A stretch of DNA of 64,000 nucleotides from Bordetella sp. FB-8 (GTDB lineage Bacteria; Pseudomonadota; Gammaproteobacteria; Burkholderiales; Burkholderiaceae_B): the NCBI RefSeq assembly GCF_000382185.1, contig NZ_KB907784.1:2620633-2684632 (forward strand). Direction: 5' to 3'. Each line of letters starts with the position of its first letter. Position 1 is the stretch's first letter. Both the position numbers and the translations under genes were made by a program. Below the pieces are notes generated by a model. The model searched no databases. It was not told where the DNA came from and saw only the letters and a list, made by a program, of their open reading frames with translations. This document shows, piece after piece, positions 49,810 through 59,642 of this stretch.

Positions 49810-51630
49810 GTGAATAGTCTTTTCCGCGGCCTGGACCGGGCCGTTGACTGGGTCAGCCAGGGTCTGGCGGGTTGCCTTGTCGCTGTCGAGGTCGTTCTTC
49901 TGTTCGCGGGGGTGGTCGGGCGCTATGTCTTCGATCATCCCCTGGTCTGGACAGACGAGGTCGCGGAGATTCTGTTTCTCTGGCTTGTAAGTCTGGGCGC
50001 GGTGGTCGCGCTGCGCCGCACCGAGCACATGCGCATGACCGTGGTGCTGGGCCGTCTTGGTTCCCGCGCCCAGCGCCTGGCCAAATGCCTGGCGGCCACG
50101 CTCGTCGTGGTCGTGGCGCTGGGTCTGCTCATACCGGGACTGGGCTATGCCCAGCAGCAGGCGGCGATCCTGACGCCCGTACTGCAGATGCCGGGCTCGT
50201 GGGAAACCTACGGGCAGCTCCTGGCCCTGGCGCTGTTGCTTTACGTGGCCTTGCGGCAATTGCTGGGCCAGGCGCATTGGACCGAGATCGCGTCCGTACT
50301 GATTTTCTGCGCCATCATCTGGTTCGCGCTCGATCGCATCGAGAGTGCGTTCGACCTGGGCAATGCCGAACTGCTGCTCTATTTCCTCGGGATGGCCGGC
50401 ACCTGCATCTTCCTGGGCGTGCCGATCGCCTTCAGTTTCGCCATCTCGACCTTTGCCTACATCCATTTCACCAGCACCATTCCGCTCTCGGTCATCATCA
50501 GCCAGATGGACCAGGGCATGTCTTCCCTCGAATTGCTGGCTGTGCCGATGTTCGTCGTGCTGGGCCTGTTGCTGGAGATGACCGGCATTGCCCGGGCCAT
50601 GATCAATTTCCTTGCCGCCCTGGTCGGTCATAGGCGCGGCGGGCTGCATTACGTGCTGATCGCGGCCATGTACCTGATCTCGGGCATCTCGGGTTCGAAG
50701 GCCGCCGACCAGGCGGCCGTCGGGCCTGTTCTGCTGCCCGAGATGCGCCGGCGCGGCGTGGCCCCCGGTGAACTGGCGGCGCTGCTGGCTTCGTCGGCCG
50801 CCATGTCGGAGACGATTCCGCCCAGCCTGGTGCTCATCATCGTCGGCGCCGTCACCGGCGTGTCGATCTCCGCGCTCTTTACCGGCGGCCTGTTGCCGGC
50901 CGGCCTGGCTGCGGTCGGGCTGGCGTTGCTGGTGTTCTTTCGCACCCGCAAGGACAAGCCGCAGGGCGAGCAGGCCAATGCGCGCGAAATCGGCCGCCTG
51001 TTCGTGGTGGCGCTGCCAGCGCTCATCCTGCCTTTCTTGATCCGCTATGTCGTGCTGGCCGGCATCACCACGGCAACGGAAGTGGCGACGGTCGGCGTGG
51101 TCTATTCGGTTCTGGTCGGCCTCTTTATCTACCGCTGCTTCGACTGGCGCCGCCTGCTGCCGATTCTGGTCGAGACGGCAGCATTATCGGGAGCCATCCT
51201 GCTCATTATCGGCTCGGCCAGCGCCATGGCATGGTCGCTTACCCAGGCCGGCTTCGCGCAGTCGCTGACCGCGTTGATGACCAGTCTGCCGGGCGGGCGC
51301 GCCGGCTTCATGGCCGTCTCGGTGGTGTTGTTCCTCGTTCTAGGCAGCGTGCTGGAAGGGCTGCCGGCAATGGTGCTGTTCGGGCCGCTCCTGTTCCCGG
51401 TGGCCCAGCAGATGGGCATTCACCAGGTGCAGTACGGCATCGTCGCCATCTTGGCTATGGGCATCGGCTTGTTCTCGCCGCCCTTCGGCGTGGGCTTCTA
51501 CCAGACCTGCCTGATCGGCAAGGTATCGAGTGACGAGGCGCTGGGCCGCATCTGGCCCTACCTGGCTGTCCTGGTCGTGGCGCTGATTATCGTCGCCAGC
51601 GTACCCTGGCTCTCGACCGGCTTTCTTTAA
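49810..51630 (+). CDS. TRAP transporter, fused DctQ-DctM permease, second system
   Basis: A 606-residue fused permease, paralogous to the 16-18 kb protein. The DctQ-like part has HPLVWTDEVAEILFLWLVSL (residues about 37-56); the DctM-like part has GISGSKAADQAAVGPVLLP, TIPPSLVLIIVGAVTGVSIS and LFSPPFGVGFYQTCLIGKV. It starts at GTG 49810 with AAGGGGA upstream. Its stop overlaps the convergent sensor kinase stop by 2 bp. A nearby TctDE-like two-component system may sense its substrate; that is inference. Confidence 0.93.
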   Translation: MNSLFRGLDRAVDWVSQGLAGCLVAVEVVLLFAGVVGRYVFDHPLVWTDEVAEILFLWLVSLGAVVALRRTEHMRMTVVLGRLGSRAQRLAKCLAATLVVVVALGLLIPGLGYAQQQAAILTPVLQMPGSWETYGQLLALALLLYVALRQLLGQAHWTEIASVLIFCAIIWFALDRIESAFDLGNAELLLYFLGMAGTCIFLGVPIAFSFAISTFAYIHFTSTIPLSVIISQMDQGMSSLELLAVPMFVVLGLLLEMTGIARAMINFLAALVGHRRGGLHYVLIAAMYLISGISGSKAADQAAVGPVLLPEMRRRGVAPGELAALLASSAAMSETIPPSLVLIIVGAVTGVSISALFTGGLLPAGLAAVGLALLVFFRTRKDKPQGEQANAREIGRLFVVALPALILPFLIRYVVLAGITTATEVATVGVVYSVLVGLFIYRCFDWRRLLPILVETAALSGAILLIIGSASAMAWSLTQAGFAQSLTALMTSLPGGRAGFMAVSVVLFLVLGSVLEGLPAMVLFGPLLFPVAQQMGIHQVQYGIVAILAMGIGLFSPPFGVGFYQTCLIGKVSSDEALGRIWPYLAVLVVALIIVASVPWLSTGFL

Positions 51631-52982
51631 GAGAGGGCGGCAGGAAACACCACCCGGATCAGCGTGCCGGTGCGATCCGGGGTGGTGACAGCAGGATCGG
51701 CGATGTCGACATCCGCGTGGTGCTTCTGCGCGATTTCGCGCACGATCGCCAGGCCTAGGCCACTGCCATCGGTCCGGGTGCCCAGCACGCGGTAAAAGCG
51801 GTCGAAAACACGCTCGCGTTCGCAAACGGGGATGCCCGGGCCGGAATCTTCGACCTCCAGTCGAGCCTGCGAGCCGTCGCACGCGATGCGTACCGTTACG
51901 CGACCACCGTTCGGGGTGTAGCGCAGGGCGTTGTCGATAAGGTTGTTGAGCAGTTCTGCCAGCTGTAGGGGGCTGCCGTGTATCGGCGCCGCCTGCGGTG
52001 CTGGCTCGAAGCCCAGGTCGATATGCCGGGACAGGGCATGCGTCACCCAGAGCGCAGTCTGCTGCGAGGCAAGCATGTTCAGATCGCAGGCAACCAGCCC
52101 GTCCGGGTCCTGGTGTTCGGCGCGGGCCAGCAGAAGTAACTGGTTGACCAGCCGGGTGGCGCGCTCGGACCCTGCCAGGAGTTGGCGCAGGCTGGACTGC
52201 ATTTCGTCGGGGCTGGCGTCGAGCAGGGCCAGTTCGGCCTGGGTACGCAGGCCAGCCAGCGGCGTTTTGAGTTGATGCGCCGCATCGGCCACGAAGCGGC
52301 GCTGCGCCGCCGAGTTGGCCGAGAGCCGGTCGAGCAGTTCGTTCATGGCGCCCACCAGGGGGGCGATCTCGGTGGGGGCGGCGCGCGCATCGATGGGCGA
52401 GAGATCGCTGGGCCGGCGGGCCCGCAGGCGCTGCTGCAGGGCGTTGAGCGGCGCCACGCCTCGGCTCAGACCGAACCACACCAGCAGCACCGCGACAGGC
52501 AGCACCGCGAACTGCGGAATGATTACGCCCTTGATGATGTCGTTGGCCAGTTGTGTGCGTTTTTCCATGGTCTGGGCCACGGCCAGCAGCACGGGGGGTG
52601 ATCCGGCCGGTCCTGGCTCCATCCAGGTATAGGCCAGGCGCAGACTGAAGCCGCCTACGGTGCCGTCGGCATAGAGCACCGTGCCCGGCTGGGGGACGCC
52701 CAGTTCGTCGGGTAAGGGCAGAGAACGGTCGCCGCCCAAATATTGGCCGTTTCCGTCCAGCGCAAGCCAGGAAATGTTGCCGGTCTCGTCGGTGCGCAGC
52801 GCCCCGCGTGCGCTATCGCTCAGGTGCAGGGTGGCGCGGCCCTCTTCCAGGCGCACCTGGCCGGCCAGTAGACGCAGGTCATGGACCAGCCCTCGGTCGT
52901 AAGGCACGTTGGCGATATGCTGCGCGACCACGTAGGTGATGGCTACGCTCATCGGCCACAGCAGGAACAGCGGTGCCAGCAT
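51627..52982 (-). CDS. Two-component sensor histidine kinase (TctE-like), N-terminus uncertain
   Basis: 451 residues from ATG 52982. A transmembrane segment begins immediately (LAPLFLLWPMSVAITYVVAQ), then a periplasmic sensor region (about 25-150), a second transmembrane segment (IPQFAVLPVAVLLVWFGLS), a HAMP-like linker, the phospho-acceptor HQLKTPLAGL (His236), and N/G boxes (NLIDNALRYTPNGGRV, VEDSGPGIPVCERE, GSGLGLAIVREI). TctE kinases regulate tricarboxylate transport. The frame continues upstream into LAALHAGARGPSLAPP; a C8 tract then breaks it from ATG 53103. With seven C that ATG would be in frame. Confidence 0.9.
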   Translation of the reverse strand: MLAPLFLLWPMSVAITYVVAQHIANVPYDRGLVHDLRLLAGQVRLEEGRATLHLSDSARGALRTDETGNISWLALDGNGQYLGGDRSLPLPDELGVPQPGTVLYADGTVGGFSLRLAYTWMEPGPAGSPPVLLAVAQTMEKRTQLANDIIKGVIIPQFAVLPVAVLLVWFGLSRGVAPLNALQQRLRARRPSDLSPIDARAAPTEIAPLVGAMNELLDRLSANSAAQRRFVADAAHQLKTPLAGLRTQAELALLDASPDEMQSSLRQLLAGSERATRLVNQLLLLARAEHQDPDGLVACDLNMLASQQTALWVTHALSRHIDLGFEPAPQAAPIHGSPLQLAELLNNLIDNALRYTPNGGRVTVRIACDGSQARLEVEDSGPGIPVCERERVFDRFYRVLGTRTDGSGLGLAIVREIAQKHHADVDIADPAVTTPDRTGTLIRVVFPAALS

Positions 52983-53075
52983 CCAGTCCAGGATCTCGCC
53001 CAGCAGCGAGCGTTGAGGCGGCGCCAGGCTGGGGCCCCTGGCACCCGCGTGCAGCGCAGCCAGGGCTTCCGGATT

Positions 53076-53083
53076 GGGGGGGG
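53076..53083 (-). repeat. C8 homopolymer (gene strand) near the 5' end of the sensor kinase gene
   Basis: It lies 20 nt after the first base of ATG 53103. Seven or ten C would fuse MRAGRPR to the kinase frame; eight C does not. Confidence 0.9.
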
Positions 53084-53117
53084 CGCGGCCGGCCCGCGCG
53101 CATCGTCAGGGCGCGGC

Positions 53118-53795
53118 CTATGCAACACTTTGTTCACGCACGATGCAATAGCCCAGGCCGCGCACGGTGAGGATCTTCACGCCGCTGGGATCGAGTTTCC
53201 TGCGCAGGCGATGCACATAGACCTCGATAGCGTTGGGGGTGACTTCCTCGCCCCATTCGCACAGATGGTCGACGAGCTGGGTCTTGCTGACCATGCGGCC
53301 CGTGCGTGCCAACAGGATTTCCAGCAGGCTGACCTCGCGGGCGGAAAGGTCCAGTGCCTGGCCTTCGACGCTGGCCACGCGCCCGGTCTGGTCGAACACC
53401 AGCTTGCCATGGCGCACCAGCGTGCTGCCGCCGCCCGCGCCGCGCCGCGTCAGGGCGCGTACCCGCGCCTGCAGTTCGGTCAGGACGAAGGGCTTGGCCA
53501 TGTAATCGTCCGCACCCAGGTCCAGACCCTGGACGCGCCGCTCGATACTGTCGGCGGCGGTCAGGATGAGCACGGGCAGCAGCGACCGGCGCGACCGCAA
53601 CCGGCGCAGCACTTCCAGGCCTGCGAGCCGGGGCAGTCCCAGGTCTAGAATCAGCAGATCGAAAGTCTGGGAAGACAGTGCGAGATCGGCTGCCGAACCG
53701 TCGCCGACCACGTCCACCGCATAGCCGCTGCGCCGCAGGGAACGAGACAGCCCGTCGGCCAGGATGCTGTCGTCTTCGGCGATCAGGATGCGCAT
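53118..53795 (-). CDS. OmpR-family response regulator (TctD-like)
   Basis: A 225-residue regulator. The receiver domain has the acidic pair EDD (7-9), the phosphorylated Asp at about 51 (LLILDLGLPRLAGL) and the conserved Lys (YMAKPF). The C-terminal winged-helix domain is typical: LDLSAREVSLLEILLARTGR, VTPNAIEVYVHRLRRKLDPS and TVRGLGYCIV. The stop codon lies 14 bp before ATG 53103 of the kinase gene. TctD regulators control carboxylate transport; the convergent TRAP operon is a candidate target. Confidence 0.93.
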   Translation of the reverse strand: MRILIAEDDSILADGLSRSLRRSGYAVDVVGDGSAADLALSSQTFDLLILDLGLPRLAGLEVLRRLRSRRSLLPVLILTAADSIERRVQGLDLGADDYMAKPFVLTELQARVRALTRRGAGGGSTLVRHGKLVFDQTGRVASVEGQALDLSAREVSLLEILLARTGRMVSKTQLVDHLCEWGEEVTPNAIEVYVHRLRRKLDPSGVKILTVRGLGYCIVREQSVA

Positions 53796-53858
53796 GGGAA
53801 ATAAGGTTGACGTTTTCCTGACTCGAATTCTTGCACGGAGCGGCGAAAAACTGGCACA

Positions 53859-53874
53859 CTGTTTTTATATACAG
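53859..53874 (+). promoter_or_regulatory. LexA (SOS) box upstream of recA
   Basis: CTGT-TTTTATAT-ACAG matches the CTGT-N8-ACAG consensus perfectly. It lies 75 bp before the recA start, where LexA represses recA. Confidence 0.9.
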
Positions 53875-53948
53875 TATTATTCGGTGCATAATTGGCCGCC
53901 CGATCCACCCGCAATCGATCCCTCCCAGACGGAACTCCAGGACATCCC

Positions 53949-55037
53949 ATGAACGACAAGACCGCAAAATCGGCCGCCTCGGCCAACTCGGATAAGGCCA
54001 AGGCGCTGGCCGCGGCCATCTCCCAAATCGAAAAGCAATTCGGCAAGGGGTCGATCATGCGCTACGGCGACAACGAGGTCGAGCATGACATCCAGGTGGT
54101 GTCCACCGGATCCCTGGGCCTGGACATCGCCCTGGGCGTGGGCGGCCTGCCGCGCGGCCGCGTCGTCGAAGTCTACGGTCCCGAGTCTTCAGGCAAGACG
54201 ACGCTCACCCTGCAGGTCATTGCCGAAATGCAGAAGATCGGCGGTACCTGCGCCTTCATCGACGCCGAGCACGCACTGGATGTGCAGTACGCCTCCAAGC
54301 TGGGCGTCAATCTCGCCGATCTGCTCATTTCCCAGCCCGATACCGGCGAACAGGCCCTGGAAATCACCGATGCGCTAGTGCGTTCCGGCTCGGTCGACCT
54401 CATCGTGATCGACTCAGTGGCCGCCCTGGTGCCCAAGGCCGAAATCGAAGGCGAAATGGGCGATTCCCTGCCGGGTCTGCAGGCCCGCCTTATGAGCCAG
54501 GCCTTGCGCAAGCTTACGGCCACCATCAAGAAGACCAACTGCATGGTCATCTTCATCAACCAGATCCGCATGAAGATCGGCGTGATGTTCGGCAACCCCG
54601 AAACCACCACGGGCGGCAATGCGCTCAAGTTTTATTCTTCGGTGCGCCTGGACATCCGCCGCATCGGCTCGATCAAGAAGGGCGAGGAAGTCGTCGGCAA
54701 CGAAACCCGCGTCAAGGTCGTCAAGAACAAAGTCTCGCCGCCCTTCAAGCAGGTCGAGTTCGACATCATGTACGGTGCGGGCATCTCGCGCGAAGGCGAA
54801 ATCATCGACCTGGGCGTGCAGGCCAATATCGTCGAGAAATCCGGTTCCTGGTACAGCTACAACGGCAACCGCATTGGCCAGGGCAAGGACAATGTCCGCG
54901 AATACCTGAAGGAAAACCCCGCCATCGCCATCGAGATTGAGAACAAAGTTCGCGAGAACCAGGGCGTGGTAGGCCGTGCGGCCGCCTTCACGGCCTCGGC
55001 CGAGGAAGTCGCCGATGCCGATGCCGCCGAGGAATAA
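53949..55037 (+). CDS. recA: Recombinase RecA
   Basis: A 362-residue RecA. Walker A GPESSGKT is at 77-84, with catalytic Glu in [12 protein letters not shown], Walker [22 protein letters not shown]1/L2 loops ([35 protein letters not shown]) and an acidic C-terminal tail [11 protein letters not shown]. RecA drives homologous recombination and LexA cleavage. The start follows the LexA box region; recX overlaps its 3' end. Confidence 0.98.
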   Translation: MNDKTAKSAASANSDKAKALAAAISQIEKQFGKGSIMRYGDNEVEHDIQVVSTGSLGLDIALGVGGLPRGRVVEVYGPESSGKTTLTLQVIAEMQKIGGTCAFIDAEHALDVQYASKLGVNLADLLISQPDTGEQALEITDALVRSGSVDLIVIDSVAALVPKAEIEGEMGDSLPGLQARLMSQALRKLTATIKKTNCMVIFINQIRMKIGVMFGNPETTTGGNALKFYSSVRLDIRRIGSIKKGEEVVGNETRVKVVKNKVSPPFKQVEFDIMYGAGISREGEIIDLGVQANIVEKSGSWYSYNGNRIGQGKDNVREYLKENPAIAIEIENKVRENQGVVGRAAAFTASAEEVADADAAEE

Positions 55038-55599
55038 ACCCAATCCCACGGCCCGCACCGTCGCTGGGGACACGGCTTGCGACGACGGCGGCTTTGAAAC
55101 ACTGGCTTCTCCCGCGCAGGCGCCAGCCGATCAGCCTACCCAGGCTGCCCCTCGGCGAGGCCTATCTTTGAAGGCGCGCGCCGTCGGCTATCTCTCACGG
55201 CGCGAATACGCCCGGCAAGAGCTGGCCCGCAAACTGCGTCCCTACGCCGAAGACCCGGCCGAAATCGAGTCCGTCCTCGACGCGCTCCAACGCGAAGGCT
55301 GGCAAAGCAACGAACGTTTCGCGCGAAGCCTGGTGCATCGCCGCGCGCCGCTGCGCGGTACGGCCCGCATCGTCCAGGAACTGCGGCAGCACGGCTTGGA
55401 CGATGCCGTGCTTGCCCAAGCCAGCGTCCAGCTCAAGGCCACCGAGCACGAACGGGCCCAGGCCGTCTGGGCCAAGCGCTACACCGCCAAACCCATAGAC
55501 CGCATCGACTACGCCCGCCAGGCCCGGTTCCTGGCCAGTCGAGGCTTCTCCCAGGAAGCCATACACCGTGTCCTGGGGAGGGGCTGCGAGGACGCGTGA
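55015..55599 (+). CDS. recX: Regulatory protein RecX
   Basis: About 194 residues. A disordered N-terminus ([16 protein letters not shown]) leads to the RecX three-helix repeats: [40 protein letters not shown] and [20 protein letters not shown]. RecX caps and limits RecA filaments. ATG 55015 lies 6 nt after GAGGAAG within recA; ATG 55021 is the alternative. The 23-bp overlap with recA suggests translational coupling. Confidence 0.93.
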   Translation: MPMPPRNKPNPTARTVAGDTACDDGGFETLASPAQAPADQPTQAAPRRGLSLKARAVGYLSRREYARQELARKLRPYAEDPAEIESVLDALQREGWQSNERFARSLVHRRAPLRGTARIVQELRQHGLDDAVLAQASVQLKATEHERAQAVWAKRYTAKPIDRIDYARQARFLASRGFSQEAIHRVLGRGCEDA

Positions 55600-55875
55600 G
55601 CCGCTGTGCCCCGCGGTAAGAAAATTCCCGTGCATTGGCAGCGCAAGCTGAGGCGGCAGGCCCGAGGCAGCCCAAATCGAGGGTTCCGGAGCAATCCGAG
55701 CCACGGGACCTGCGACCACAGCCCCCCGGCGGAGCGCATCGGAATTGCACACGGCAGCCAAGGCTTGAGCGTTCAAACACCGTCATCCCAGGTAGGCTCC
55801 TTCGGTTACACCCAGTAGCGACCGCTGCGCTATACTCCCAGGGTTTTGCTGCTATGCGTCATTACAGCGCGCGCC
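55600..55875. other. Intergenic region, nothing recognised
   Basis: 276 bp between recX and the DUF2889 gene. I see no coding frame with family support, no strong terminator and no RNA gene. Confidence 0.5.
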
Positions 55876-56481
55876 ATGTCCCTGTCCAAGCCGGAAACCC
55901 CCCGCAAACTCCTGCATACGCGTTCCATACGCGTGCAGGCCTATGAACGAGAAGATGGGCTGATGGATCTGGAAGCCGAGCTCGTCGATTTCAAGGGCTA
56001 CGACTTTCACCGCATTGATGGCATGATCAACAAAGCCGGTGAACACGTCCACGACATGACCCTGCGCGTCACCATCGACGCGGACTACACCATCGTCGAT
56101 GCCCAGGCCAGCTATGCCGCGGCGCCCTATGGGGCTTCCTGCATGGCCATCACGCCAGCCTATCGCGATCTGGTGGGCATGAACCTGCTGAAGAATTTCC
56201 GGCGCCAGGTCAAGGAGCGCTTTGCGCGCACCGCGGGCTGTACCCACATGACCGAACTTTCGCAGGTGCTACCCACCGCGGCGGTTCAGGCCAATGCCGG
56301 CGCGCGCCGCAAACAGACGGCGCAGGATGTCCCCAAGCGCCCCTTTCAGCTTGACGGCTGCCATGCGCTGAGCACCGACGGGTCCATTGCTCTTAAGTAT
56401 TACCCCCGGTGGTACACCGGGCGCCATGACGGTGAACAGAACGAATCCGTCGCGGCCGTATCGCCCGACCCTTCGCCCTGA
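55876..56481 (+). CDS. DUF2889-domain protein
   Basis: A 201-residue protein of the DUF2889 family: LLHTRSIRVQAYEREDGLMD, DFHRIDGMINKAGEHVHDMT, RVTIDADYTIVDAQASYAAA and RFARTAGCTHMTEL. It contains several conserved His and Asp residues. Function is unknown; members often sit near metabolism or aromatic-degradation genes. ATG 55876 (MSLSKPETPRKLLH) is preferred over ATG 55846. It precedes sucCD by 53 bp. Confidence 0.87.
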   Translation: MSLSKPETPRKLLHTRSIRVQAYEREDGLMDLEAELVDFKGYDFHRIDGMINKAGEHVHDMTLRVTIDADYTIVDAQASYAAAPYGASCMAITPAYRDLVGMNLLKNFRRQVKERFARTAGCTHMTELSQVLPTAAVQANAGARRKQTAQDVPKRPFQLDGCHALSTDGSIALKYYPRWYTGRHDGEQNESVAAVSPDPSP

Positions 56482-56534
56482 TCCCGCGGCCTGGCGCCTT
56501 TCCCTCATTACACACACGTTCCGACAGGTAACAC

Positions 56535-57695
<1,161 letters not shown>

Positions 57696-57721
57696 GCCAC
57701 ACTGCCGAGAAGGAATCCAAC

Positions 57722-58618
57722 ATGTCGATTTACATCAATAAAGACACCAAGGTCATCACCCAGGGCATCACGGGCAAGACCGGCCAGTTCCACACCGAGA
57801 AGTGTCAGGAATACGCCAACGGCAAGAACTGCTTCGTGGCGGGCGTGAACCCCAAGAAGGCCGGCGAGTCGATTTTCAATATCCCCATCTACGGCTCCGT
57901 CAAGGAGGCCGCGCAGCAGACCGGCGCCAGCGTGTCGGTGATCTACGTGCCGCCCGCGGGCGCCGCCGCCGCCATCTGGGAAGCCGTCGAGGCCGACCTG
58001 GACCTGGCGATCTGCATCACCGAGGGCATCCCGGTGCGCGACATGCTCGAAGTGCGCAACAAGATGAAGGCCAAGGAAGCCGCCGGCGGCAAGAAGACGC
58101 TGCTGCTGGGTCCCAACTGCCCGGGTCTGATCACCCCCGACGAAATCAAGATCGGCATCATGCCCGGCCACATCCACAAAAAGGGTCGCGTCGGCGTGGT
58201 CTCGCGCTCCGGCACGCTGACCTATGAAGCGGTGGCGCAGCTCAGCGAACTGGGCATCGGCCAGTCCTCGGCCGTTGGCATCGGCGGCGACCCGATCAAC
58301 GGCCTCAAGCACATCGACGTGATGAAGGCTTTCAACGACGATCCCGATACCGACGCCGTCATCATGATCGGTGAAATCGGCGGCCCCGACGAGGCCGATG
58401 CTGCCCGTTGGTGCAAAGCCAATATGAAGAAACCCGTCGTCGGCTTCATCGCGGGCGTCACCGCGCCTGCCGGCAAGCGCATGGGCCACGCTGGCGCGCT
58501 GATCTCGGGCGGAGCCGACACGGCCGAAGCCAAGCTGGCTGTCATGGAAGAGTGCGGTTTCAAGGTGACCCGCAACCCGTCGGAAATGGGCAAGCTGCTC
58601 AAGGCGCTGCTTAAATAA
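57722..58618 (+). CDS. sucD: Succinyl-CoA synthetase alpha subunit
   Basis: A 298-residue alpha subunit carrying the CoA-binding Rossmann domain (QGITGKTGQFHTEKCQEYA) and the phosphohistidine region with GHAGALISGG (His about 251). VVSRSGTLTYEAVAQL and GIGGDPINGLKHIDV are also conserved. Forms the active enzyme with SucC. The operon ends with an intrinsic terminator. Confidence 0.98.
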   Translation: MSIYINKDTKVITQGITGKTGQFHTEKCQEYANGKNCFVAGVNPKKAGESIFNIPIYGSVKEAAQQTGASVSVIYVPPAGAAAAIWEAVEADLDLAICITEGIPVRDMLEVRNKMKAKEAAGGKKTLLLGPNCPGLITPDEIKIGIMPGHIHKKGRVGVVSRSGTLTYEAVAQLSELGIGQSSAVGIGGDPINGLKHIDVMKAFNDDPDTDAVIMIGEIGGPDEADAARWCKANMKKPVVGFIAGVTAPAGKRMGHAGALISGGADTAEAKLAVMEECGFKVTRNPSEMGKLLKALLK

Positions 58619-58644
58619 TCGCTTTTGGGCCGTACGGCCCGGAA

Positions 58645-58678
58645 AGCCCCGCCGCGGGCGCTACCCGGCGGGGTTTTT
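58645..58678 (+). terminator. Rho-independent terminator after sucCD
   Basis: AGCCCCGCCG (58645-58654), an 11-nt loop, CGGCGGGG then five T residues. It sits 26 bp after the sucD stop. Confidence 0.85.
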
Positions 58679-58770
58679 CTTCGTCCGGCAATAAATCCTG
58701 ACAAAAAGCTGTCAATATCGGATATTGAAAGTAAAATTCAGAAGAATGACGAACATATAGGAAGCTGAAC

Positions 58771-59481
58771 GTGCTCGAATTTTTCCAGACGATGAGCTGG
58801 GCCGCGGTTTTACAGATCATCGCCATCGACCTCCTGCTAGGAGGCGACAATGCCGTGGTGATCGCGCTGGCCTGTCGCCATCTGGAGCCGGCCAAGCGCT
58901 TACAGGGGATACTGTGGGGTACGGCGGGCGCGATCGTGCTGCGAGTCGTGCTGGTGGCCTTCGCGCTCACGCTCCTGGACCTGCCCTTGCTCAAGCTCGT
59001 CGGCGGCCTGCTGCTGCTGTGGATCGGCGTCAAGCTGATGCTGCCCGAAGACGGCGCCCATGAGGTGCGCTCCGGCGCCTCGGTCGTCTCGGCGGTCAAG
59101 ACCATCATCGTGGCCGACTTCGTCATGAGCCTGGATAATGTCGTCGCCATTTCCGGGGCTGCAGAAAGCGCGCATCCCGCCCACCAATTGGGCCTGGTGG
59201 TCTTCGGTCTGCTGATCAGCATTCCCATCATCGTGTGGGGCAGCACCCTGGTGTTGCGGCTCATCGACCGCCTCCCGGTCGTGATCCTGCTGGGGGCGGC
59301 GTTGCTGGGCTGGATCGCAGGCGGAATGATGGTGGATGACGCTTTCTTGATCTCGCGCATTGGCGAGGCGCCGGAGGCGGTTAAAATCGGAGTCGAAATC
59401 TGCGGCGCCATGCTCGTCGTCCTGCTGGGGCGCTGGCTGGCCCGCTGCCGCGCCGTCGTTTCCAAGGATGCTACCTCATGA
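58771..59481 (+). CDS. TerC/YjbE-family integral membrane protein
   Basis: A 236-residue protein with about seven transmembrane helices. TerC signatures with paired acidic residues are LLLGGDNAVVIALACRHL and MSLDNVVAISGAAESAHP. Members have been linked to Mn2+ export and co-translational metalation of secreted enzymes, and to tellurite resistance in some cases. Translation starts at GTG 58771. Its stop overlaps the next small gene (ATGA), which suggests a small partner protein. Confidence 0.9.
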   Translation: MLEFFQTMSWAAVLQIIAIDLLLGGDNAVVIALACRHLEPAKRLQGILWGTAGAIVLRVVLVAFALTLLDLPLLKLVGGLLLLWIGVKLMLPEDGAHEVRSGASVVSAVKTIIVADFVMSLDNVVAISGAAESAHPAHQLGLVVFGLLISIPIIVWGSTLVLRLIDRLPVVILLGAALLGWIAGGMMVDDAFLISRIGEAPEAVKIGVEICGAMLVVLLGRWLARCRAVVSKDATS

Positions 59482-59612
59482 GTCTACGTAAAACCGCCCA
59501 GCCGACCGCCACGCCTGAATCGTTCAACTCGGGCCTGAGCCTGCTGCAAGGCCTGGGCCTGCTGGCCGCGCTGGGTATCGTGATCGTCCTGGCCGTCATG
59601 CACTTCGCCTGA
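59478..59612 (+). CDS. 44-residue single-pass membrane protein
   Basis: It starts at ATG 59478, overlapping the terC stop. A short polar N-terminus (MSLRKTAQPTATPESFN) is followed by a hydrophobic helix (LLQGLGLLAALGIVIVLAVM). No family is recognised. The tight overlap with terC argues for a real, co-translated gene that may act with TerC. Confidence 0.7.
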   Translation: MSLRKTAQPTATPESFNSGLSLLQGLGLLAALGIVIVLAVMHFA

Positions 59613-59642
59613 GCGGCGTTTTTGCTTCCATAGGGCGCGGGC

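Noticed and set aside
55600-55875. Possible short gene between recX and DUF2889 (frames from about 55606)
   Set aside because: Frames here are Arg/Pro/Ser-rich without conserved motifs and lack a ribosome site.
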